Positions 43,023-52,175 of a DNA stretch of 64,000 bases are shown in pieces (within the stretch, counting starts at the first letter, position 1; each line of letters begins with the position of its first letter). The stretch spans positions 434,001 through 498,000 of the forward strand of contig CBDCXF010000002.1 of assembly GCA_965223755.1 (NCBI GenBank). The letters run 5' to 3'. The notes beneath the pieces were generated by a model. It did not search any database, had not been told where the DNA came from, and saw only the letters and a program-made list of their open reading frames with translations. Origin of the DNA: CBDCXF01 sp965223755. GTDB taxonomy: Bacteria; Acidobacteriota; Thermoanaerobaculia; Multivoradales; JAHEKO01. The translations under genes were made by a program, and so were the position numbers.

Positions 43023-43784
43023 CTAGGCGGCTGGCGAATAGTCGAAGTTGGCCTCGGCCGCTCCATCGGCGGTGATGGTCACCGTCTGCGTCTGCGGACC
43101 GAACTCTTCGTGCCAAGCCTCGATGGTGTATTCACCCACCGGCAGACCTTCGATATTGAAGCTGCCATCGGCGCCGGTCACGGCGTAGAAAGGATGCTCG
43201 AGCACGGCCAGGTAGGAAGTCATCCAGGGATGCACGTCGCACTTGAACGGCACCATGACCTCCGCCTGGTCGAAAACCTTCTCGGTCTCCATGCCTTGAA
43301 CCGGCTGGCCCTGGTTGAATTCGGGATTCGCCGTCGGCATGGCGTGGACGTTGTGGAGGGTTGCGTCACTGTTGCGGATGACGAGGGTCTGACCGACTTG
43401 GATGCCGGAGACGTGCGGCGTGTACTGGCAGCCCTTCTGATCGAGGAGCTTTTTGTCGGCTGGAGCCGAGTAGGTGCCCGTCAGGCCGTCTTTGACGTAG
43501 ACAAAAACGTTGGCGAGATTGCCATCCGCCACCACCACTGACTCGGTGTGGACGTCGCCGTCATGGAGGCCGACACAGGCCGGGTCTGCGTCCATGTTGA
43601 TCGCGGTGTCGGGGTCGCCATTGGAGTAGGTGGCGACACCGGCCAGGCTACCGGTCGGGCCGGATGGCGTAGCGGCCACTTCGGGCGCAGCTTCTTCCGC
43701 GGGAGCTGCAGTCTGGGTTTCGCCACCGCCACCACACGCGGCAACAACGATCAACGCAGCAAAAACAATCCATAGTTTCTTCAT
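43023..43784 (-). CDS. Cupredoxin-like lipoprotein with C-terminal beta-sandwich
   Basis: A 253-residue exported lipoprotein (lipobox VAAC, Cys17) with an Ala/Glu/Pro linker to residue 45. The middle is cupredoxin-like: a histidine in TLHNVHAMP and the cluster FKCDVHPWM give a type 1 copper set (His, Cys, His, Met). The C-terminal 60 residues (GSFNIEGLPVGEYTIEAWH) form a carboxypeptidase-regulatory-like beta-sandwich. It is the final gene after the octahaem cytochrome and probably carries electrons in the periplasm. AAGGAG precedes the ATG. Confidence 0.85.
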   Translation of the reverse strand: MKKLWIVFAALIVVAACGGGGETQTAAPAEEAAPEVAATPSGPTGSLAGVATYSNGDPDTAINMDADPACVGLHDGDVHTESVVVADGNLANVFVYVKDGLTGTYSAPADKKLLDQKGCQYTPHVSGIQVGQTLVIRNSDATLHNVHAMPTANPEFNQGQPVQGMETEKVFDQAEVMVPFKCDVHPWMTSYLAVLEHPFYAVTGADGSFNIEGLPVGEYTIEAWHEEFGPQTQTVTITADGAAEANFDYSPAA

Positions 43785-43895
43785 CGTCTTCTCCTTGCTA
43801 ATTGGAGTCTCGGGGCATCGTCGGCGAGCGAATCCCCGACTTGTGTTGATTATCTAACCTTCTCTATCTGGCCCTGTCCTTCCAGCGCCCCACGG

Positions 43896-46814
43896 CTATT
43901 GAAGGGTCCAGATGTGATCTCTCAAGGCTGCAGCCACTTTGGAGACATCTCCAAGGTATTCGCGCAGCTCGTCTTCGCTGTCAAAGTATCGCATGAGTTG
44001 CTGCTTCTGAGCAGCGTACGCCGGTGAATCGATCGCCGCTCCGAAGGGGCTTTGGTAGTTACCATCGGCGTCGCGAACAAAAAACGTCGGCATGCGGGTC
44101 CCCGGCACCCATTCCTGCGGATCGCGAATCCAGTCGGCAATCCAGTCGTGGCGCAGACGCTCGGGAGCCAGCAGCAGCGACGGAGCCAACTCGGCGGCGC
44201 TCGCCCCGGCGACGACCGGTCCGGATGGATGGCAGCGAGCACACTGCATCAACTCGAACATGGCGTCGCCGACAGCCAAGGCCTGTGGATCCGAGTCACC
44301 CTTTGCCGACAGGAAGGGGGTGCGCTCATCCTTCTCGGTGAAGTACGAGAGCAAGGTATTCACCTCGGCATCGCTGAATCCAAAGGTCGGCATCCGTGTC
44401 GACAGCCACGGCCGCATGCTCTCGCTCGCCGGATCGTGGAGATACGCAAAAAGCCATTCGGGTTGCACGCGGGCGCCTTGGGAGGCCAAGTTCGGCGGCA
44501 ACATTCCGGGATCCTCGATGGCGGTGCGAATGGCGTGGCCTTGGCCTTCGATCAGATGACAACCCTGGCAGTTGTACTTGGTGATCAAGTTGCGCCCCGC
44601 TGCCAGTGCTTCGCCGCGCCCTCCGCGCTCGGCTTTGCGCTCGGCAATGACGGATTCCTCGGTGAAACCCATGACGTTGGTCAAGACGGCCTCCGCCTCG
44701 CGCTCGCTCATGCCGAAATTCGGCATCTTGTAGAGCTCGTGATAGCTCTTGACGGTTTCTTTGCCGTGATCCCAAATGCGCGGGTTGAGCAACTTGGTCT
44801 TGATCCAGTCATAACGAGTGTGCGGCACATCGTGCACGTGCCCGAAGTCGAACTGGTGTAGAGGCTTCGATCCTTCAGTCGTCAACTCGACACCGATCGG
44901 TTTGGCGTCGGCAAACTCGGCGATTTCGTGGCAGGAATAGCAACCGTATTTCTGGATTGTCTGCCCGCCTAGATAGGAGTTGCGCTCTTCCTCGGACATC
45001 GCATCGAGGGAATCCTGGCTCTGCTCGACCGTCTGAGCGTTTTGCAGATAGCCGAGCACCAGCTCGTCGCGCAATCCGGAGTCGGTCTCCGGAACCTGCA
45101 GTTCTTCATAGTTGGCTTGGCGGGACGCCAGCAAGTACGCGGTGAGGTCCGCGGCCTCACTATCGGTCAAACGCAAGCTCGGCATGCGCGTTCCCGGCGA
45201 ATACTGTTTGGGATCTTTGAGCCAGGCGTAAAGCCAACCTGGGTCGACCTTGCTGCCGGTGCCGAACAAGTTGGGGCCGTGCAAACGGTTGATGGTCGGG
45301 AAGTATTCGTCGCGCGTGGCCTCTTCGTCGAGGATGTGGCAACCGGTACAACCTACCGACTCGAACAGCTCCTGTCCGCGGCTGCTGTTGCCCGCCGGTG
45401 GCTCGGGGTAGTCACGCTGTCCTGACTTGTCCCACAGGTAGTCGACGATGGCCGCGATCTCGATACGCTGCCGTTCCAGATTGTCGTCGCCGACGATGTT
45501 CTCTTCAAAGAAGAAGTGCGGCATCCAGGTGGAAGGACGAAACTCGCGCGGCGCCTCAATCCACTTGTAGGCCCAGCCGGGATTGGTCTTGGCGGCGACG
45601 TTATCGAGGCTCGGTCCCGGTTGCGGCAAGTCGCGGAATGCGGCGTAGTTGATGTCGTGGCAACGGAAGCACCCCATGCGGCCGATGAGATTGCGGCCGG
45701 CGTCGAGTAATTGTGTATCCGGCGTCCAAGCTCCCTCGGAGTGGCAGGAGATGCACCGAGCCTCGGACAAGTTAGCGGGAAGAATCGGAGTCTCCAGATA
45801 TTTCTGCGGCTTCCAGCCGTACTCCTTTTTCCAGTGCTCGCGTTGCTCCTCGCTGACCGGACTGTGTCCGGCGCGAGCGAAGTCGGTGGCCCGATCGAGC
45901 CCCGAATGGCAAGAGGTGCAACCGTACTCGGCGTAGGGGTGGGGCGAAGTGTCGCCTACGAAGATGTCCAAGCGTGGATGACTTCGAAACGGCGCTTCCC
46001 ATTCCTCGCCGTCGAACCCAGGGCGGTTGGCGGCCACGTGGCAAGTCATACAGCGATCGACCCGATCGACGTTGGTGAAATTGATGTTCTGGTAGAGCCC
46101 CGGCAGTACCACCTGTTCGATCTTGATGTCGGGCTCGATGAAATCCATGAAGGGAAAATTGAGCAGCAAATAGCGCGTGTCTTTGGCGAGTTGATCGGCA
46201 CGATCTTGCAACGACTCCGCCCCTTGGTTGAGTGCCTCAAGGCGCTCCCGCGCATCATTTCTGGCCGCCAAGACCCCATCCAACTCGTCTTGCTTGCGGC
46301 CACGCTCGGTGCGCAGCATCTCCAGCGTCAGCTGCTCTTCGGCAAGACGCGAGTCCAGTTCTTCGACTCTGGCGCGCGCGGCCGCGATTCCTCTTTCCCC
46401 TCCATCTTGTAATGCCTGATCCAGAGTGTATTTGGCGGTATCGAGGTAGGACTTGGTATTGCGCTGATCGGCGTCGGCCTTGTAGATACTCTTGTCCAGG
46501 TCGGCGAGCAGGTCCTCGATCGCCGCGGTCTCATCGCGGCGCGCGGCTAGCGACTCCTCTGCAGCCGTGATCTCCGCTTGAATCTGTGCGAGCTGGTTTT
46601 CCTGAATGTTGGCGCGCTCGGCCTCGGCTTCCGAAGCCAGTTGCTCGCGCTCAAGAGCGCGAAAACGAGCTTGGTAGCGCTTCCACGGCTTGTTGTAGTC
46701 GTCCAGAACCATCCACGCGGTGGTCGCCAGAAGCGCCAGCGACGACACCGCAAAGACGACGTTCATCTTGCGGAAGCTGTAGAAGCGATCGGGCTTCTTG
46801 CTCGGTACTGCCAT
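43896..46814 (-). CDS. Octahaem c-type cytochrome of a bc-type complex
   Basis: A 972-residue membrane-anchored cytochrome with eight CxxCH motifs at residues 255, 299, 354, 382, 489, 625, 749 and 858. One transmembrane helix lies at residues 18-36, followed by a long coiled coil (about 45-215) before the haem domains. At least four modules have a distal methionine motif of the form TRMP or WMP, typical of class I cytochrome c. It follows the split cytochrome b genes, where cytochrome c1 or f would be expected, and is inferred to do that job. The size and number of haems are unusual for such a partner. Confidence 0.9.
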   Translation of the reverse strand: MAVPSKKPDRFYSFRKMNVVFAVSSLALLATTAWMVLDDYNKPWKRYQARFRALEREQLASEAEAERANIQENQLAQIQAEITAAEESLAARRDETAAIEDLLADLDKSIYKADADQRNTKSYLDTAKYTLDQALQDGGERGIAAARARVEELDSRLAEEQLTLEMLRTERGRKQDELDGVLAARNDARERLEALNQGAESLQDRADQLAKDTRYLLLNFPFMDFIEPDIKIEQVVLPGLYQNINFTNVDRVDRCMTCHVAANRPGFDGEEWEAPFRSHPRLDIFVGDTSPHPYAEYGCTSCHSGLDRATDFARAGHSPVSEEQREHWKKEYGWKPQKYLETPILPANLSEARCISCHSEGAWTPDTQLLDAGRNLIGRMGCFRCHDINYAAFRDLPQPGPSLDNVAAKTNPGWAYKWIEAPREFRPSTWMPHFFFEENIVGDDNLERQRIEIAAIVDYLWDKSGQRDYPEPPAGNSSRGQELFESVGCTGCHILDEEATRDEYFPTINRLHGPNLFGTGSKVDPGWLYAWLKDPKQYSPGTRMPSLRLTDSEAADLTAYLLASRQANYEELQVPETDSGLRDELVLGYLQNAQTVEQSQDSLDAMSEEERNSYLGGQTIQKYGCYSCHEIAEFADAKPIGVELTTEGSKPLHQFDFGHVHDVPHTRYDWIKTKLLNPRIWDHGKETVKSYHELYKMPNFGMSEREAEAVLTNVMGFTEESVIAERKAERGGRGEALAAGRNLITKYNCQGCHLIEGQGHAIRTAIEDPGMLPPNLASQGARVQPEWLFAYLHDPASESMRPWLSTRMPTFGFSDAEVNTLLSYFTEKDERTPFLSAKGDSDPQALAVGDAMFELMQCARCHPSGPVVAGASAAELAPSLLLAPERLRHDWIADWIRDPQEWVPGTRMPTFFVRDADGNYQSPFGAAIDSPAYAAQKQQLMRYFDSEDELREYLGDVSKVAAALRDHIWTLQ

Positions 46815-46839
46815 GGCCTAAACCCCGTTCCTCTTCATC

Positions 46840-47919
46840 TCAGATATTGAAAAAGAACTCTTGAATGTGGACGAAGTACTTCAGGTTGAACAGCCAACGG
46901 CAGTACATCTTGATCGGCATCAACATCATGGTGAGAAACAGCGTCATGCCGACTGCGTAGCGAGGCGCGCCCATCTTTTCGTAAAAGCGGCCGAAATATT
47001 TGGTCTTCACCAGGACCAAAGGCAGAACGAAGAAATAGGCGCCGACGAGCAGCAACCCCGGCAGCTCGCGAATCAGCCAATGGCCGGGCAGCCCCATGCC
47101 AAATAGTTGTATCCAGAAGATCTCCGAAAGATCGACGTTGACGAGTGGCTCGATCTTGTTGGGGTCCCAAAACTCGTAAGGGCCGAAAAAGTTCCAGTTG
47201 GGACCGCGCAGGAAGGTGCCGATGACGATGAGCTCGGACCAGAGAATGACGAACCCAAAGAGGAAGATGGCGATCTCCGGCTTGCGTTCGGCAAAGGTGA
47301 AATAGCCGTTGCCCTTTTTGTTGGTGTCGATGTACGGAATCGCCATCAGCCCGAGGATGATCAGGCTCGGCAACACCACTCCCGCCATCCAGGGGTCGAA
47401 GTAGACCAGCATCTCTTGCAGGCCGAGGAAGTACCACGGGGCCTTGGAAGGGTTCGGAGCCACCGACGGATCGGCCGGTTCTTCGAGTGGGGCTTTGAGG
47501 ACAATCGACCAGATCACCATGCCAACGGTCAAGAGCACCATGCAGATGAACTCGGAGAAGACCAGGTCGGGCCAGGTGAAGATCTTGTCTTCGACTTCGC
47601 TCTTCTCGAAGGTCGGCTCGCCGCGCGCAATCAGTTCGTCGTTGCGCTGCGCCTTGTACATCGCGTACCACATGAAAAAGCCGACCAGGAAGATCATCAT
47701 CGTGATCGGCACATTGTCCGCCTTGGCGACGACTGCGAAGAAATTCGGATCCAGAAAGGAAAGCGCGTAGAGAACGCCGCCACCGATGAGCAACGTCCAA
47801 CCGCCCTTCTTGGTCCACAGGAACTTGGACTTCAGCGCCAGCAGAAACGCCACGATCGAAATCGTGAACGACCACTGTGGGTAGGAAAGGTAGTTGATGG
47901 CGCCCTTGATCCAGTCCAT
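46840..47919 (-). CDS. Cytochrome b, C-terminal part (subunit IV-like, extended)
   Basis: A 359-residue membrane protein equivalent to the C-terminal half of cytochrome b or subunit IV of b6f, but longer at both ends. The Qo-site motif, normally PEWY, reads APWY in NPSKAPWYFLGLQEM near residue 165, and is followed by the typical VLPSLIILGLMAIPYID. About eight hydrophobic helices are visible, of which three or four match subunit IV. It lies 25 bases before the octahaem gene and after the cytochrome b N-terminal gene. Confidence 0.9.
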   Translation of the reverse strand: MDWIKGAINYLSYPQWSFTISIVAFLLALKSKFLWTKKGGWTLLIGGGVLYALSFLDPNFFAVVAKADNVPITMMIFLVGFFMWYAMYKAQRNDELIARGEPTFEKSEVEDKIFTWPDLVFSEFICMVLLTVGMVIWSIVLKAPLEEPADPSVAPNPSKAPWYFLGLQEMLVYFDPWMAGVVLPSLIILGLMAIPYIDTNKKGNGYFTFAERKPEIAIFLFGFVILWSELIVIGTFLRGPNWNFFGPYEFWDPNKIEPLVNVDLSEIFWIQLFGMGLPGHWLIRELPGLLLVGAYFFVLPLVLVKTKYFGRFYEKMGAPRYAVGMTLFLTMMLMPIKMYCRWLFNLKYFVHIQEFFFNI

Positions 47920-47989
47920 AGCTCCTTGTGCCTTCCTTCAGTTCCCTCTTGCCTGATCTCGTTTACCCTGGGTCCCCAGTCTTGACCCC

Positions 47990-48769
47990 TTAGACGGGGC
48001 CCGAGATTCCGCCGTCCTTGCGCACGCGCCAGAAATGCACCGCCATCAGCCAGGCGGCTACGAGCGGAATTCCGACACAGTGCAGCACATAGAAACGGAT
48101 CAAGGTTCCGCCACCCAACGAGCGACCGGCGATCAAGGCAAAACGCGCATCGCTACCGACGTGAATCAGCTTGGTCCCTCCGATTGAAAGGAGGGCCGCC
48201 CCCGGACCCTCATGGCCTAGAAAGGGCGTCGCTCGAGCCATATTTGAGCCCACCGTAATCGCCCAAATCGCCAGTTGATCCCAAGGCAGCAGGTAGCCGG
48301 TGAAGGAAAGCAGCAGCGTCAGAACTAGGAGCAAAACACCGATGTTCCAGTTGAACTCGCGCGGCGGCTTGTACGAACCGGTCATAAAAACCCGGAACAT
48401 GTGCAACCAGACCGCGATGACCATCGCGTGGGCACCCCAACGGTGCAGCTCGCGCATGATGCCGAACGCAGCGACCTCGCGCAGATCGAGCATGTCGGCA
48501 TAGGCCAGATCGACCGTCGGCCGGTAGTAGAACATCAGTAGCAGTCCGGTGATGGTCTCGACCAGAAACAGAAAAAAGGCCGTCCCCCCCATGCACCAGG
48601 TGTAGCTCATGCGAATGCCGGACTTCTTGACCTTGATGGGGTGCAAGTGCAGCACCACGTTGCCGAGCATCGCCAGAGCGCGCTTGCGATTGTCGGTGGG
48701 GATACCAACCCGGAAGATGGACTTCCAGATCTGTGATTTGACGATTCCCTTTTGCAGTTTCTTCAGCAC
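47990..48769 (-). CDS. Cytochrome b, N-terminal part (b6-like)
   Basis: A 259-residue protein equal to cytochrome b6. Four transmembrane helices carry the haem-binding histidine pairs RELHRWGAHAMVIAVWLHMFR and YVLHCVGIPLVAAWLMAVHFWR (spacing 14 between ligands). The Qo-side stretch TGYLLPWDQLAIWAITVG matches the family. It transfers electrons from menaquinol or ubiquinol across the membrane. Splitting from the C-terminal part is as in b6f and in many non-proteobacterial bc complexes. Confidence 0.94.
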   Translation of the reverse strand: MLKKLQKGIVKSQIWKSIFRVGIPTDNRKRALAMLGNVVLHLHPIKVKKSGIRMSYTWCMGGTAFFLFLVETITGLLLMFYYRPTVDLAYADMLDLREVAAFGIMRELHRWGAHAMVIAVWLHMFRVFMTGSYKPPREFNWNIGVLLLVLTLLLSFTGYLLPWDQLAIWAITVGSNMARATPFLGHEGPGAALLSIGGTKLIHVGSDARFALIAGRSLGGGTLIRFYVLHCVGIPLVAAWLMAVHFWRVRKDGGISGPV

Positions 48770-48947
48770 GCAATGCTCCCGATAGTCTCGCTTGTTTCGA
48801 CTGAGCCCGTCTCAGCAACGAAGATGCGGCAAGCGTGGGTTAGATTCGGCCCGCTCGCAGATCGCGAGAAACCGAGGCGTACTTGTTCGCACGTCGCAGG
48901 TTCCGAGCGATCAAGTAGGGCCGAGATGACGTGCGATCGCCGCATTC

Positions 48948-49652
48948 TCATCCCATAGAGATGAAGGAATTGGAATCCTCCCACTGCCCCATCTCCCACT
49001 GAAACTTCTGACCCTTGTCGACAATGATCTGTCCGTCGTCGGGACTGATCGCGATCTTGGCGCGCTCCAGCGGGCGCGGGGTCGGGCCCTCAAAGTTGAT
49101 CCCGTTCTTGTAGTAGCCGCTGCCGTGGCAAGGGCATTTGAATTTGTTTTGCGCTTCGAGCCAGGCCGGAGGGCAGCCCAGATGGGTGCAGATGGCGAAG
49201 AGCGCGTAGAGCTGTCCATCGTTGTGCACGATGAAGACGCCGTTGGATTCCTTGAAGCGCTCGTCAACGACACCCTCGGGGTAGTCGGCGGGAAATCCAA
49301 CCTTGAAACTGTTGGGCGGCTCGTAGAGTACGTTGGGGAACATGAAACGGCCAAAGGCGGTCATGCAGCCGCCGATCGCAGCCGTGAAACCGACCCACGC
49401 CACAGCGGCCCACGAGAAAAACCCGCGGCGACTGATCTCTGGCTCTGCTTTGGCCTTCGTTGGGGCCGCTTTCTTGGGAGCCCCTTTATTGGAGTCCGGT
49501 TTAGCCTTCGGCTCGGCCTTGGCTTGGCCTTTCTCCGAGGCCGGCTTCGACTCCGGCGCCGTCGACTTGTCTTCCGCCTCGGCGGGCGGTGCGCCTTCGT
49601 TGTTGCCGGGCTTCTCGTTTTGAGGGTTTTGGTTTTTAGGGTTCTGGGTCAT
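48948..49652 (-). CDS. Rieske iron-sulfur protein with long Lys/Ala/Pro leader
   Basis: A 234-residue Rieske protein. The 2Fe-2S motifs are CTHLGC (Cys155, His157, Cys160) and CPCHGSGY (Cys173, His176), with the disulfide cysteine in each. A Tat motif, SRRGFF, is at residues 74-79 followed by a hydrophobic anchor, but it is preceded by about 70 residues of low-complexity Lys, Ala, Pro, Glu and Asn, unusual for a Tat substrate. It is the first gene of the bc-type operon; a 178-base gap to the cytochrome b gene shows nothing recognised. Confidence 0.93.
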   Translation of the reverse strand: MTQNPKNQNPQNEKPGNNEGAPPAEAEDKSTAPESKPASEKGQAKAEPKAKPDSNKGAPKKAAPTKAKAEPEISRRGFFSWAAVAWVGFTAAIGGCMTAFGRFMFPNVLYEPPNSFKVGFPADYPEGVVDERFKESNGVFIVHNDGQLYALFAICTHLGCPPAWLEAQNKFKCPCHGSGYYKNGINFEGPTPRPLERAKIAISPDDGQIIVDKGQKFQWEMGQWEDSNSFISMG

Positions 49653-49773
49653 CGCTCTCCAGGGTGGTCCTGGGAAGCACGTAGCTCATCAGAGCCGCGC
49701 CCTCCTCGGTCGCTGCATTGCCTAGCCACCGCGGCGCATTCTCTCGGCGAGAGCTGGAGAGTGTCAAGCGATG

Positions 49774-49800
49774 CTGCTCAAGCCCTATACTGCTCAAGCC
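49774..49800. repeat. 11-bp direct repeat before the DUF885 gene
   Basis: CTGCTCAAGCC occurs twice (49774-49784 and 49790-49800), 16 bases apart, in the divergent gap between the Rieske and DUF885 genes. The spacing would suit a regulator binding tandem sites, but the function is unknown. Confidence 0.4.
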
Positions 49801-49864
49801 AGTGGGGGCCACCCCATTGTCAAGGTTAGGTCGTTCGTTATCCAACCCAGCAGTCGGAGAACCC

Positions 49865-51658
49865 ATGTCCAGATCACCGTACCTCTTTGCCCTGAACAGT
49901 GTCCTCTTTGCCCTGAACGCCGTCTCCAAGCGCCTCTCATTGGCGATGACTGTTTCTATTCTCGCGACAACCTTTGTCGCTTGTACCCCAGATGACAACC
50001 AGACCTCTCAAGAATCCACCTCGTCCGAATGGGACACATTTGTCGACCAGTTCATCGAAGACCATTTCCAGGCCCACCCCGTTTTTGCCGTTCAAGCAGG
50101 CCGCCACGAATTCGACGGCCAGCTTCCGGATTGGAGCCGCGAGGGAATCGCGGCTGAAATCGCTCGCCTCGAAGATTGGCGGGAGCGAGCCGAAGCCTTT
50201 GCGGCCACAGCGCTCTCGGACGAGCAGCAGTACCAACGCGACTACTTGATCTCCGAAATTGACGACGTGCTGTTCTGGCACCGCGACGCGCGCTGGCCGT
50301 TTCGCAATCCACAGTATTACTTTGGCTGGACCCTCGACTCCTTCTCTCCGAGTCCTTACATCACCTTGACCTACGCCCCGATCGACGAGCGCATGCGGGC
50401 ATTCATCAAGTACCTCCAGGCAGTGCCGGAGGCGGTGGCTCAAGCCAGAGACAACTTGGAAACGCCCATGCCGCGCACCTGGATCGACTTCGGCGTGGCA
50501 GCGTTCGGCGGCATGGCCGACTACTTCACCAACGACGTACCGTTGGTGTGGGAGAGCGTCCGAGACGAGGGCCTGCAGGCCGAGTTCGCCGCCGCCAACA
50601 CCGTCGCGGCTGGAGCGATGGAGTCCATGGCTGAATACCTGGAGAGCCTGCGCGCGACCCAAACCGAGGACTTCCCGCTCGGTGCTGAACTTTTCAGCCA
50701 AATGCTGCAAACCACCGAGGGCGTCGACATTGCACTCGACGAGCTGGAAGCAATCGGCCGAGCTGACCTTGAGCGCAATCAGGCCGCTCTAGCCGCTGCG
50801 TGCGAGGAGTTTGCCCCGGGCGAATCGATCCGGGATTGCTTTGCGCGCATGGCCAACCGCAAGCCCGAAGGCGGCGCGGTCGAGGCCGCGAGCACTCAAC
50901 TGGGCGAACTCAAAGTGTTTCTGGACCAACAGAACCTAGTTTCGGTCCCAGGTACTGAGGAAGCGCGGGTCGCGGAGGCTCCTCCCTACGCGCGTTCCAA
51001 CTTCGCCTACATCAACATTCCCGGAGCCTACGAAGAGGGCCAACCCTCTACTTATTACATCGCTCCGCCCGATCCGTCTTGGTCGGAAGAGGTGCAGCGA
51101 GCCTACGTGCCCGGCGACGCCGATCTCCTCTTCACTTCGGTGCACGAGGTCTGGCCCGGTCATTTCCTCAACTTCCTGCACGCCAACCGCGCCGACTGGA
51201 TCTTCGGCCGCGTTTTTGTCGGCTACGCCTTTGCCGAAGGCTGGGCCCACTACACCGAGGAAATGATGGTCGAGGCCGGGCTACGCGGAGCCGATCCGGA
51301 AACCCGCATCGGGCAGCTCTCGAATGCCTTGCTGCGCAACGCCCGCTTTCTCTCTGCCATCGGCCTGCACACTCAGGGCTGGACAGTCGAGCAATCCAAA
51401 GAGTTGTTCCAGGTCGAGGCCTATCAAGACGAAGGCACCGCGCTGCAACAGGCCGCCCGCGGCACCTACGATCCGGCCTATCTCAACTACAACATGGGCA
51501 AGCTCTTGATCCTCAAACTGCGCGAGGACTGGACGGCGACTCGAGGTGGCCGCGTAGCCTGGAAGCAGTTCCACGACAAGTTCTTGTCCTACGGCGGCCC
51601 GCCGATTCCGCTGGTGCGGGGTCAGATGATGGGCGAGGAGGCGGTGGCGAAGTTCTAA
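49865..51658 (+). CDS. DUF885 lipoprotein, putative metallopeptidase
   Basis: A 597-residue DUF885 protein. A lipobox (FVAC) near residue 39 follows a long, basic-then-hydrophobic leader; an internal ATG at 49946 (MTVSILATTFVAC) would give a shorter, more typical lipoprotein signal. The zinc-site motifs HEVWPGHF and EGWAHYTEE are conserved, so hydrolysis of peptides or similar is likely. CGGAGA precedes the first ATG. The leader contains a 21-base tandem duplication. It is monocistronic and divergent from the bc operon. Confidence 0.88.
   Translation: MSRSPYLFALNSVLFALNAVSKRLSLAMTVSILATTFVACTPDDNQTSQESTSSEWDTFVDQFIEDHFQAHPVFAVQAGRHEFDGQLPDWSREGIAAEIARLEDWRERAEAFAATALSDEQQYQRDYLISEIDDVLFWHRDARWPFRNPQYYFGWTLDSFSPSPYITLTYAPIDERMRAFIKYLQAVPEAVAQARDNLETPMPRTWIDFGVAAFGGMADYFTNDVPLVWESVRDEGLQAEFAAANTVAAGAMESMAEYLESLRATQTEDFPLGAELFSQMLQTTEGVDIALDELEAIGRADLERNQAALAAACEEFAPGESIRDCFARMANRKPEGGAVEAASTQLGELKVFLDQQNLVSVPGTEEARVAEAPPYARSNFAYINIPGAYEEGQPSTYYIAPPDPSWSEEVQRAYVPGDADLLFTSVHEVWPGHFLNFLHANRADWIFGRVFVGYAFAEGWAHYTEEMMVEAGLRGADPETRIGQLSNALLRNARFLSAIGLHTQGWTVEQSKELFQVEAYQDEGTALQQAARGTYDPAYLNYNMGKLLILKLREDWTATRGGRVAWKQFHDKFLSYGGPPIPLVRGQMMGEEAVAKF
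49883..49924 (+). repeat. 21-bp tandem duplication in a signal sequence
   Basis: Two adjacent copies of the unit starting CTCTTTGCCCTGAAC, differing in three bases, encode LFALNSV then LFALNAV within the leader of the DUF885 lipoprotein. Being a multiple of three, the duplication keeps the frame. Confidence 0.85.
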
Positions 51659-52131
51659 CGACTGGAAGCTGCGCCGGCCCAATCGTCAAGGGCCATTCGT
51701 CGGTAGGAGAAGATTTTCCGCAACTGACGCCGTACTAGCACGGCGTGGGCGATGCGGCCGAGCCACCCAAATGGCATTTGGTAGGCCACATTGTCGACCA
51801 TTTCGGTCGACCCATCCGCCAACTCCTGGATGAGGTGTTCGTGGTGCCACGATTTGTACGGCCCTTGGGCCTGGATGTCGACGAACCGATGCCCGGGCTC
51901 GACCTCCAAAATCTCAGTTCGCCAGCGACGACGGCCGAAAACCGGAATGCGGATGCGATAGTCGATAACGGTGCCGGCTTCGACCACCTCAGGTACGTCG
52001 CCAAGAATCTCGAACTCCAACTCGGGCGGAGTGAGCCGTTGCAGGTTGCGGGGATGGGATAGGAACTCCCAAAGGATCTCAGAGGGAACCTTCACTCTCT
52101 GGCGCGTGTGTAGGTAGTACGTCTTGGACAT
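51655..52131 (-). CDS. SRPBCC (START-like) family protein
   Basis: A 158-residue single-domain protein of the polyketide cyclase/dehydrase or START-like fold, with the opening HTRQRVKVPSEILWEFLSHPRN and a helix-rich C-terminus (LGRIAHAVLVRRQLRKIF). These proteins bind hydrophobic ligands in a cavity. Ligand and role are unknown. Its last four bases overlap the convergent DUF885 gene's stop. Confidence 0.82.
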   Translation of the reverse strand: MSKTYYLHTRQRVKVPSEILWEFLSHPRNLQRLTPPELEFEILGDVPEVVEAGTVIDYRIRIPVFGRRRWRTEILEVEPGHRFVDIQAQGPYKSWHHEHLIQELADGSTEMVDNVAYQMPFGWLGRIAHAVLVRRQLRKIFSYRRMALDDWAGAASSR

Positions 52132-52175
52132 GTCGCCGGCCCAATGTAGAGCAACCGACCTTGAGGTCGAAGGAA

